From an uncultured Muribaculaceae bacterium (GTDB lineage: Bacteria; Bacteroidota; Bacteroidia; Bacteroidales; Muribaculaceae): a DNA stretch of 31,866 nt. Location of the stretch: NCBI GenBank assembly GCA_910583795.1, contig CAJTZQ010000041.1, positions 1-31,866 of the forward strand, in the 5' to 3' direction. Shown here piece after piece: positions 15,026 through 22,326 of the stretch (the stretch's first letter is position 1; every line of letters begins with the position of its first letter). The translations under genes were made by a program, and so were the position numbers. The notes beneath the pieces are model-generated. The model ran no database searches and had not been told where the DNA came from. It was given only the letters and a program-made list of their open reading frames with translations.

Positions 15026-15059
15026 ATCGGGCGCCTCATCAGAAGCGCCCGATTTTTGT
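15026..15059 (+). terminator. Terminator after the 307-aa gene, possibly bidirectional
   Basis: ATCGGGCGC (15026-15034), loop CTCATCAGAA, GCGCCCGAT (15045-15053), then TTTTG TT. It lies 40-75 bp past the stop of the convergent amylase gene and may also serve that transcript, though the minus strand has a poorer T-run. Confidence 0.88.
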
Positions 15060-15100
15060 TGCTCGCCAAGTTGTTGGCTTATATAATTAAATGAAGGTTA

Positions 15101-17866
15101 TCATTTGACCATAAGTTTCTTAACCTCGTTGCCACATCTCAAAACGTATATGCCTGAAACGACATTGACTCTGCCTTCATTGTTGATGCTTCCCACAATT
15201 ATGCCGTCTGTGGTGTAGATATCGACAATTCCAGGTGCATTATTCACTACGATCATGCCATTTTCAGAATAAGCAGATATCAGAGAACTGCCGTCGGCAT
15301 CAATTTCTTCAACCCCTGAAGATAGATTTTTACTCCCTATCACCACATAACAATTCGCAGGGACGGTCACAGTGTTTTCAGCAGCATTGAAAGAGGGTTC
15401 GCTACCGTAAGACTTTGAAAGTATCTCATAAGAATCATTATCTGAAATATTAAACGACACGCTTACATTCAGCCTTCCTGTCACATTAGGATTAATCACC
15501 GTGAAAATTTCCTTATCTCCTGCTTTTGATACAAGCTTTCTACCATTCTCCCAATCTGAAGCAGAACAGTTGCTTTCAAAAGAGGCGGATTCAGCAAAAA
15601 CATCACTATTCTCATTCCTTATCGCAATAAGTTCGCTATAGCAATCGTATAATCCCTTACGTTCGGGAACGTCCAGAAGGTTCCATCTTACAGTTTTCGG
15701 ATCCGTATTGTTTCCTCCGTCTGAATTCTTGGTATTATCATCATTTCCAAGCTCAGAAAACTGCCAAATCATGTGAGCGCCCGGTGCCATGATCATCTGG
15801 GCCGCCGCCGAACCAAGACGCTGCATGGACGCAGACAGATTACCCTTAACTCCGGTCACACCCCATTGATTCTGTTTGTAGGCAAGACACTGTTCGTCGT
15901 GGCTCTCAAGATAAGACACAGTTGAACCCCATGTGCGGGCGTCTTTTGGTGCATAAAACCTGCTGAGATTAGAATCCGATTTATACCCCATGGCGAACTG
16001 ACATCCCGCGTCGTTGATATTTGCCCAGTTCAATTCGCCAGTCTCTGCCATTTCGTTCTCCTCCTTTGCAGTTGCAAGGTTCTCATTGATGAAATAAGCC
16101 GAAGGGTTAACGGATTCGACCACCTTTTGCAATTCTCTCATACGTGCCACTCTGGATGCATTATAAGCATTTGTAGCGGCATCTCCGGCATCTGCATAAG
16201 AATCATTGTCACCGAGTCCCTTTACGAGATCGAAACGGAATCCATCAAACTTATACTCTTCCATCCAATAGCGCAACACGTCAGCCCATTGTTCCTGAAC
16301 CATCGGGAAACCCTGGTTCCAGTCGTTCAAAACGCTGTAGGCATGGGGTGCCGTCTGATTGTAGAAAGGATTTGATCCTGCCGGATACATCTGATACCAT
16401 GGATGAAGACCGTCGCTCTGGTTGAAGACCATGTCGAGTATCACAGCAATCCCATTCTTATGGCATTCATCAATAAATTCTTTATAATCGTCAGGAGTTC
16501 CATAAGCTTTATCCACAGCAAAATAGAAATTCGGATTGTAACCCCATGAAATATTGCCGTTGAATTCCATGATTGGCAGCAATTCCACAGCATTGATTCC
16601 AAGCGCCTTGAGATATGGAATCTTTTCTATTGCAAGACGCACCGTGCCGTTTCCGTCTGCCTTTCCCTCAGTGCCCGTGAAATCACGGAATAAGAGTTCA
16701 TATATGATCAGATCGGAAGGAGCTACCCCTTTGAAATTTTCCACTTCCCAATCATAATCATTTATATTGCCCTGATAAATGGCAAGAGGTACATTCTGAA
16801 TCTTGTCTACAGGATATTCAGGAAGACCGGGAAAAACATCTGTCAGCAGATACTTGTCGTTCCAAGGATCAAGCACAAGACGTGCATAGGGATCGCCTAC
16901 CTGAATAGAGCCGTCCACTATATAATAATAGCCATACATTTTGTCGTTGTCAAGCCCCTTGACCGTAGTCCAGAAATAACGCATGTCGTCAACATCGACA
17001 TAATTCATCACATTGTCATTGCTGACCGTATAACCGTTCCATGCGCCCACAAGGATGACACTCTCTTTCCCTGGCGCTCCAAGACAGAACGTCACGCTCC
17101 CGTCTGCATTCTTCACCGGACCCATTTTTGGTTTCCCTCCCGGATAATCAGCCTCCTGTGAAGCACCGGCATAGACCAATGTCTGGATCTTTTCTATCTT
17201 TTCATCCCCGGTGGATGCCATAGCCTTCACTTCATAATTGCCCGGCTTAGTAAATGTATAAGGAGCGGTGAGAAGAGTGGTATTTTTCTCGGAAGCGATA
17301 TTCTCTCCATTGATGCTCAACGTGATATCGGCAGCCTTGGTAACACCCACTTTGAAAGTGACAGACGCATTGGCAGGAGTGATCAAATTGTTCGGCACTC
17401 CGGATTCAAGAGAAATCTGAAAACCTGCATCAACGACGTCAAGGAATATGTCAGTGTTTCCTTCTCCTTTCCCTTCCTTGCTATTATTGGCATTACGGAA
17501 AACGAATGCAAGTTTCGTAACTTTTTCCGTGGGGTCAGTGATACCGTAATATTCACGGATATCTCCTATATAGAGCTTCCAAAGATTCTCGCTCACATAG
17601 GTTAGTTCATACTTTGTGGAATTATCACCCCATGTAGGGGCATACTTCCAATCATTTCCGCCGTTTATCAACACTCCAGTGTGGGCATAGATTTTTGAAG
17701 ACCCGTTTAGTCCCATCAGCCCTTTGTTGCCTTGATCGGCATGAAAGAAAATCGTCACATTCTGAGAATCTTCCTGAAGAGGAGACGGTTCAGAAGTGAC
17801 CTGTGCGCTGATATTTAACGCATAAGCCACTATTGAAAGCAGCAAAATAAGGTAAGTTTTTACCAT
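15101..17866 (-). CDS. Secreted GH13 alpha-amylase/pullulanase-type enzyme with CBM48-like module and sorting-type C-terminus
   Basis: The protein has 921 residues with a signal peptide (1-21). Two beta-rich modules (~35-150, ~160-235) precede a CBM48-like module (~250-345, with LVGAWNGY and GDPYARLVLDPW). The GH13 barrel spans ~385-760. The four conserved regions are LDMVFNQ (Asp478), GFRFDLVKG (nucleophile Asp546), FINENLA (acid/base Glu595) and LESHDE (Asp657), so the triad is intact. The usual His closing region I (DxxxNH) is Gln483, a departure. A C-terminal beta domain is followed by ~60 residues ending GIYVLRCGNEVKKLMVK, like a type IX secretion sorting domain. The enzyme probably cuts starch- or glycogen-like glucans outside the cell for the Sus proteins encoded at 23.8-31.5 kb. 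The exact bond specificity is not resolved. Confidence 0.92.
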   Translation of the reverse strand: MVKTYLILLLSIVAYALNISAQVTSEPSPLQEDSQNVTIFFHADQGNKGLMGLNGSSKIYAHTGVLINGGNDWKYAPTWGDNSTKYELTYVSENLWKLYIGDIREYYGITDPTEKVTKLAFVFRNANNSKEGKGEGNTDIFLDVVDAGFQISLESGVPNNLITPANASVTFKVGVTKAADITLSINGENIASEKNTTLLTAPYTFTKPGNYEVKAMASTGDEKIEKIQTLVYAGASQEADYPGGKPKMGPVKNADGSVTFCLGAPGKESVILVGAWNGYTVSNDNVMNYVDVDDMRYFWTTVKGLDNDKMYGYYYIVDGSIQVGDPYARLVLDPWNDKYLLTDVFPGLPEYPVDKIQNVPLAIYQGNINDYDWEVENFKGVAPSDLIIYELLFRDFTGTEGKADGNGTVRLAIEKIPYLKALGINAVELLPIMEFNGNISWGYNPNFYFAVDKAYGTPDDYKEFIDECHKNGIAVILDMVFNQSDGLHPWYQMYPAGSNPFYNQTAPHAYSVLNDWNQGFPMVQEQWADVLRYWMEEYKFDGFRFDLVKGLGDNDSYADAGDAATNAYNASRVARMRELQKVVESVNPSAYFINENLATAKEENEMAETGELNWANINDAGCQFAMGYKSDSNLSRFYAPKDARTWGSTVSYLESHDEQCLAYKQNQWGVTGVKGNLSASMQRLGSAAAQMIMAPGAHMIWQFSELGNDDNTKNSDGGNNTDPKTVRWNLLDVPERKGLYDCYSELIAIRNENSDVFAESASFESNCSASDWENGRKLVSKAGDKEIFTVINPNVTGRLNVSVSFNISDNDSYEILSKSYGSEPSFNAAENTVTVPANCYVVIGSKNLSSGVEEIDADGSSLISAYSENGMIVVNNAPGIVDIYTTDGIIVGSINNEGRVNVVSGIYVLRCGNEVKKLMVK

Positions 17867-17928
17867 GGTGAATTTATTTAGTTAGAAAATTTAAAGCGAA
17901 ATATAGTTCCTTGTCGGTCGAACAAACC

Positions 17929-18369
17929 TCAATCTTCGTCAGGCACGTATGTTTCCTCCCTCATGTGAAGATATTCTTCCCATGCGGAGTCTTCCTCAGC
18001 ATCAACAACAATCGGTATCGTTGGCAAATCTTCCAGCGCCTTGTTGAAAACGACTGAAAAAATCTTAAGGTTTTTGGTATAAAACACCCAATCCCTTTTC
18101 CCGTCTCCAGTGTATATCCCTGTCATTACAGCCACTCTGTCTTTCTTAAAAGCGTCTATTAGGGCATCCGTGACTTCCTCCATAAGTTTGGCTTCATCCT
18201 CCTCGGGCATTCCGTCGGCAAGGGCATGATAATTCCACGACACATCTATCCGATAGATATACTTGCCGCTTTCACGATATTCATCTATGCAATCCCTTCC
18301 TGTCACTATCACCGTCTTTCCCGATTCTCCTTCGGCAGGATAAGACCACCATTTATCAGTATATTTCAT
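17929..18369 (-). CDS. DUF695-type protein
   Basis: This acidic soluble protein of 146 residues has no signal peptide or membrane segment. It opens with DKWWSYPAEGESGKTVIVTG and carries GDGKRDWVFYT, the most conserved block of the DUF695 family. The C-terminus is Glu/Asp-rich. The function of DUF695 is unknown. It lies 62 bp before the amylase gene on the same strand, so read-through is possible. Its start codon abuts heptanucleotide array B, which therefore forms its leader; no promoter box is visible there. Confidence 0.82.
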   Translation of the reverse strand: MKYTDKWWSYPAEGESGKTVIVTGRDCIDEYRESGKYIYRIDVSWNYHALADGMPEEDEAKLMEEVTDALIDAFKKDRVAVMTGIYTGDGKRDWVFYTKNLKIFSVVFNKALEDLPTIPIVVDAEEDSAWEEYLHMREETYVPDED

Positions 18370-18370
18370 T

Positions 18371-18405
18371 GAGTTGTGAGTTTTGAGTTGAGGGTTTTGA
18401 GTTGA
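18371..18405. repeat. Heptanucleotide array B (5 units)
   Basis: Units on the plus strand are GAGTTGT, GAGTTTT, GAGTTGA, GGGTTTT, GAGTTGA. The array begins one base from the DUF695 start codon, so on the minus strand it is the 5' leader of that gene. Confidence 0.88.
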
Positions 18406-18455
18406 TTGAAGCTCTATTCAGGGAATAAAATGGGCAATACAGGTTGTAGATAAAG

Positions 18456-19598
18456 TCAATGTATTGTCACAAGGGTGGCACCGAAACCATACTCCCTGAA
18501 TGAGGCATCTTGCAATTCTGCTTTAGGATATTCTTTTTTGAGCAGATCAAGCACCGCCTTTCGAAGCACCCCTTCACCTTTTCCATGAATAAAGACAAGC
18601 TTCTGACCTATTCGGGAGCAGTTGGCTTTCATATGTTTTCTCACGGCACCAAGTTGCATTTCAAGCATATCTTTTGGTTCCATTCCTGTCAGGGAGTCAG
18701 TGAGTTCTCCAATATGAAGATCCACTTCAATCAGAGGGAGAACCTTGTGGGGATTAGCCGCAGGGTTTGCTGTTTTCCCTTTCTTACCGGCGTCAACACG
18801 GAATTTTTTCGACAGCTCTTTTGCCATATCCTTATCAGGTTTACCACCTGACATTGCTGAAGTCATTTCAGCTGCATTCACCTCAAGAGGCTTTGATGCA
18901 ACCCCGTCTGAAACCAAAGGAAGTTCCAATACAGCAGTTTCGAAATATATTCCCGGGCGGAAACAATGGAATTTATGGAATTTGGTTAAATCAAGCTTAC
19001 GGGATATGCTTACAGGAGCCTGCAATGTGAAGGTTTTATCTTTTTTAAATGCGACACACTGGAAGGCTATTTTTTCATATTGAGGAAGGGTCTCATGAGT
19101 CAACACGTCAAGATCGCAATATTCGTTCGGAGCCACCTCTCCTTGGTAAACTACAGTCCATCCTCTTTCTTCAGCACTACGACGAAGGAAAACAAAATTC
19201 AAAAAATAGTTTGAATCATTTACAAGAACCGCAGAAAAACGCGACTTGTCAAGGTGCTTTACATCAGAAGGTTCAAATCCAAGGGATATATTCATCTTAT
19301 CACCATGAGCAGTTTCTTCCACCGGAAGTTCCGGCTGAGCAGCGACAGGTTCCTCAGCTAATTTCTTGACGGGCTCAACTGTCTTTTTCCCTTCGTCAAA
19401 CGCTTTTTGGTCAAACATGAGGGTAGATCCCTGAGCTTTCGGCTCATGTCCCGCAGGCATAACCACAACTACCTCTTTAAGCAGTACCGGAGTCTCAAAT
19501 CCCTCATCATCCACATAAGCGATCTGTCCGTCAATCCTTGTTATCTTTCCGCCTCCAATGCTATTGAGGAAGCGCACCGTATCACCTACTTTTGCCAT
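18456..19598 (-). CDS. DUF2027 protein with C-terminal Smr domain
   Basis: The N-terminus (1-45, VGDTVRFLNSIGGGKITRID) is a small KOW/SH3-like barrel. The middle (~95-230) is beta-rich, as in DUF2027. After a Lys-rich linker, residues 290-380 form an Smr domain with the two signature motifs: DLH (293-295, EVDLHIGEL) and the HGKGEG loop (338-343, FIHGKGEGVLR). Smr domains bind nucleic acid and several act as nucleases, for example in MutS2 and ribosome rescue factors. This domain order is a Bacteroidetes-specific relative of MutS2's tail. It sits 40 bp after phoH on the same strand; a shared RNA or ribosome role is plausible but inferred. The 380-residue length fits. Confidence 0.9.
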   Translation of the reverse strand: MAKVGDTVRFLNSIGGGKITRIDGQIAYVDDEGFETPVLLKEVVVVMPAGHEPKAQGSTLMFDQKAFDEGKKTVEPVKKLAEEPVAAQPELPVEETAHGDKMNISLGFEPSDVKHLDKSRFSAVLVNDSNYFLNFVFLRRSAEERGWTVVYQGEVAPNEYCDLDVLTHETLPQYEKIAFQCVAFKKDKTFTLQAPVSISRKLDLTKFHKFHCFRPGIYFETAVLELPLVSDGVASKPLEVNAAEMTSAMSGGKPDKDMAKELSKKFRVDAGKKGKTANPAANPHKVLPLIEVDLHIGELTDSLTGMEPKDMLEMQLGAVRKHMKANCSRIGQKLVFIHGKGEGVLRKAVLDLLKKEYPKAELQDASFREYGFGATLVTIH

Positions 19599-19614
19599 TG
19601 TCTAATATTTTTAA

Positions 19615-19677
19615 CTTTCACTCCTCACCCTTAACCCCTCACTCTTCACCCTTCACTCTTAACTCCTCACCCTTCAT
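19615..19677. repeat. Heptanucleotide array C, overlapping the end of the PhoH gene (9 units)
   Basis: Units on the plus strand follow YYYTMAC: CTTTCAC, TCCTCAC, CCTTAAC, CCCTCAC, TCTTCAC, CCTTCAC, TCTTAAC, TCCTCAC, CCTTCAT. The PhoH stop codon (19639-19641) lies inside the array, so about 11 C-terminal residues are repeat-encoded. Confidence 0.92.
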
Positions 19678-20637
19678 CATGGATTCGAATTCATCATCCA
19701 CCTTCTTCTCCCTTGCCTCGTAAGCATCCACAATACGCTGCACGAGCGGGTGTCGCACAATATCTTTTTTACCATATTCAATAATGCCGATACCTTCCAC
19801 CCCTCGAAGAATCCTTAAAGATTGGAGCAAACCGCTTTGCACAGTTCTCGGGAGGTCAATCTGAGTGGCATCGCCTGTGATAATCATGCGGCTGTTGACT
19901 CCGAGACGGGTAAGAAACATCTTCATTTGGTGTTTAGTTGTATTCTGAGCCTCATCAAGGATAATCACGGCATCATTCAGGGTTCTTCCGCGCATAAATG
20001 CGAGAGGAGCTATCTGAATGGTATCGTTTTCCATATATTCCTTCAGCTTAAGCTGAGGGAGCATATCCTCAAGAGCGTCATATAAAGGACGCAGATATGG
20101 ATCGATTTTGTCTTTCATATCTCCCGGGAGGAAACCGAGTTTCTCACCTGCCTCCACAGCAGGACGTGAAAGTATGATCCTTTTGCATGCCTTGTTCTTA
20201 AGGGCTGCCACGGCGAGTGCGATTGCGATATAAGTCTTGCCGGTGCCTGCGGGTCCTAATGCAAACGTGAGATCGTTGTTGGCGAAACTCCTCACCATCT
20301 TAACCTGATTGGCATTACGAGGGGCGATTGGTCTGCCGGATTGCCCGAAAATAATGATGCCCTCTGTGTTGACAGCCTTCGGCGGCTCCCCTTTTATGAT
20401 GTCAATAATCACGTCTTCCGTGAGTTTGTTATAGGTGGAGGCATAATTCTCAATTTCCTTCACCTTTTTCTCAAATTCCGCAGTTTCGCTATCCTCGCCT
20501 ATAACCTTGATAACGTTCCCTCGCGCCGCCATGCGCAATTTTGGGAAAAGATTGCGTATTAAATTTATATTATTGTTGTTGACTCCATAAAATGTCTGTG
20601 GGTCAACCTTGTCGATTATAACAATTCTTTCGTTCAC
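19639..20637 (-). CDS. PhoH-family P-loop ATPase
   Basis: An N-terminal KH-like RNA-binding region (~1-75) is followed by the PhoH ATPase core. Walker A is GPAGTGKT (128-135), Walker B is VIILDEAQN (224-232), and the sensor-like MIITGDATQIDLP (251-263) is present. The family (YbeZ) is associated with RNA metabolism and ribosome maturation, usually alongside the YbeY endoribonuclease, which is not in this window. The natural end of the fold is near VDAYEAREKKVDDEFESM. The final ~11 residues (KGEELRVKGEE) come from heptanucleotide array C and are probably a neutral extension. The gene lies between sufB and DUF2027-Smr on one strand, separated from each by a repeat array. Confidence 0.93.
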   Translation of the reverse strand: MNERIVIIDKVDPQTFYGVNNNNINLIRNLFPKLRMAARGNVIKVIGEDSETAEFEKKVKEIENYASTYNKLTEDVIIDIIKGEPPKAVNTEGIIIFGQSGRPIAPRNANQVKMVRSFANNDLTFALGPAGTGKTYIAIALAVAALKNKACKRIILSRPAVEAGEKLGFLPGDMKDKIDPYLRPLYDALEDMLPQLKLKEYMENDTIQIAPLAFMRGRTLNDAVIILDEAQNTTKHQMKMFLTRLGVNSRMIITGDATQIDLPRTVQSGLLQSLRILRGVEGIGIIEYGKKDIVRHPLVQRIVDAYEAREKKVDDEFESMMKGEELRVKGEE

Positions 20638-20668
20638 TAATCAAATAATTTCAATTAAAATCCCCTAT

Positions 20669-20745
20669 TATCAATTAGTAATTAGCAATTAGTAATTTCG
20701 AATTATCAATTATCAATTATCAATTATCAATTACTAATTACTAAT
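20669..20745. repeat. Heptanucleotide array D (11 units) with hairpin potential
   Basis: Units are TATCAAT, TAGTAAT, TAGCAAT, TAGTAAT, TTCGAAT, then TATCAAT four times and TACTAAT twice. The first part (20672-20690) and the last (20729-20747) are inverted complements with a single mismatch over 19 bp, so the array can fold into one long stem. It fills most of the 113-bp sufB-phoH gap and begins five bases after the sufB stop. Confidence 0.92.
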
Positions 20746-20750
20746 TGCTC

Positions 20751-22220
20751 TTACCCCACGCTCCCTTCAAGCGTGATCTGAAGCAGTTTCTGTGCCTCTA
20801 CTGCAAATTCCATCGGAAGCTTGTTCATAACCTCCTTGGCATATCCGTTAACAATCAAGGCGACAGCTTCTTCTGTAGGTATACCACGCTGACGACAATA
20901 GAAAAGCTGAGCCTCGTTGATTTTGGAGGTAGTCGCCTCATGTTCTACGGTGGAAGACGAATTCTGCACGTCGATATACGGGAATGTATGGGCGCCACAC
21001 TGATTTCCCATCAATAGAGAATCACACTGGGTATAGTTCCGGCAATTGGTTGCATTTTTCAACACCTTTACCAATCCTCTGTAAGAGTTTTCACTCTTCC
21101 CTGCAGAAATACCTTTACTGACGATTGTGCTTCGTGAGTTCTTGCCAAGATGAATCATCTTGGTGCCGGTGTCTGCCTGCTGATAATTGTTGGTGACAGC
21201 CACAGAATAAAATTCTCCCACGCTCTCGTCGCCTTTAAGCACACATGACGGGTATTTCCATGTGATCGCCGATCCGGTCTCGACCTGGGTCCATGAGATC
21301 TTTGACCTATGACCCCGGCAAAGTCCGCGCTTCGTCACAAAATTATAGATACCGCCCTTACCTTCCTTGTCGCCGGCATACCAGTTCTGGACTGTGCTAT
21401 ATTTCACTTCGCTCCTTTCCTCGCAGATAATCTCTACGATAGCGGCATGAAGTTGGTTTTCATCACGCATAGGTGCGGTACAACCTTCAAGGTAACTTAC
21501 GTAGGCATCATCGTCGGCAACGATAAGCGTACGTTCAAACTGACCGGTTCCGGAAGCGTTGATTCGGAAATACGTGCTCAGTTCCATAGGACATCTCACC
21601 CCCTTGGGAATATATACGAACGACCCGTCAGAAAAGACTGCAGAATTAAGAGCGGCAAAAAAATTGTCACGGTAGCTTACCACCGTACCAAGATATTTCT
21701 TCACAAGATCGGGGTAATCCTTGACCGCTTCTGAGAACGAACAGAAAATGACACCCAACTCCGCAAGCTTTTCACGGTGTGTGGTTTTCACGCTGACTGA
21801 ATCCATGACTGCATCTACAGCCACACCGGCAAGTTGCTTCTGCTCTTCAAGGGAGATTCCAAGTTTATTGAAAGTTTTTATTAGTTCGGGATCCACCTCA
21901 TCCAAGCTTTTCTTAAGTTCCTTCTTTTTAGGCGCCGCATAATAAGAAATTGCCTGGAAATCTATTTCCGGTATACGTAGATGCGCCCAATGAGGCATCT
22001 CCAGAGTCTGCCAATAGCGGAAAGCCTTGAGGCGAAACTCCAAAAGCCATTCAGGCTCACCCTTCACTTTCGAAATGTATCTAACTACATCTTCGTTAAG
22101 TCCAGGCGGGACGATATCTGTGTCAATATCACTCGTAAACCCGTATTTATATTCAGAATTGGTAGCTTCGTGAAGCACATCGTCCGTCTGCACGCTTTCG
22201 CTCCCTTTCAGTTCTTCCAT
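20751..22220 (-). CDS. sufB: Fe-S cluster assembly scaffold SufB
   Basis: The protein has about 490 residues; an ATG at 22226 is two codons further upstream and equally possible. The central beta-helix and conserved C-terminal block are complete. The segment NCRNYTQCDSLLMGNQCGAHTFPYIDVQ contains Cys401, equivalent to the essential E. coli SufB Cys405. It is followed by EHEATTSKI with the equivalent of Glu434 (numbering from the upstream ATG). SufB forms the SufBC2D scaffold that builds clusters for transfer to apoproteins in the cytoplasm. Unexpectedly, the next gene downstream is phoH rather than sufC, and neither sufC, sufD nor sufS occurs in the window. A weak -7-like TAGCCTTTG (22284-22292) precedes it. 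Confidence 0.95.
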   Translation of the reverse strand: MEELKGSESVQTDDVLHEATNSEYKYGFTSDIDTDIVPPGLNEDVVRYISKVKGEPEWLLEFRLKAFRYWQTLEMPHWAHLRIPEIDFQAISYYAAPKKKELKKSLDEVDPELIKTFNKLGISLEEQKQLAGVAVDAVMDSVSVKTTHREKLAELGVIFCSFSEAVKDYPDLVKKYLGTVVSYRDNFFAALNSAVFSDGSFVYIPKGVRCPMELSTYFRINASGTGQFERTLIVADDDAYVSYLEGCTAPMRDENQLHAAIVEIICEERSEVKYSTVQNWYAGDKEGKGGIYNFVTKRGLCRGHRSKISWTQVETGSAITWKYPSCVLKGDESVGEFYSVAVTNNYQQADTGTKMIHLGKNSRSTIVSKGISAGKSENSYRGLVKVLKNATNCRNYTQCDSLLMGNQCGAHTFPYIDVQNSSSTVEHEATTSKINEAQLFYCRQRGIPTEEAVALIVNGYAKEVMNKLPMEFAVEAQKLLQITLEGSVG

Positions 22221-22326
22221 AGTCATCTGCTTGTAGATAAATTGCCTTCTAATGCTTTAAAAACAAATCACCCGGTATCAGGTTGGAAAGCAAAGGCTAT
22301 TTTTCCACAAAAATAATCAAAAACTC

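Noticed and set aside
14908..20745. CRISPR array interpretation of the 7-bp repeats
   Set aside because: Units are adjacent, 7 bp, without spacers, and no cas genes are present.
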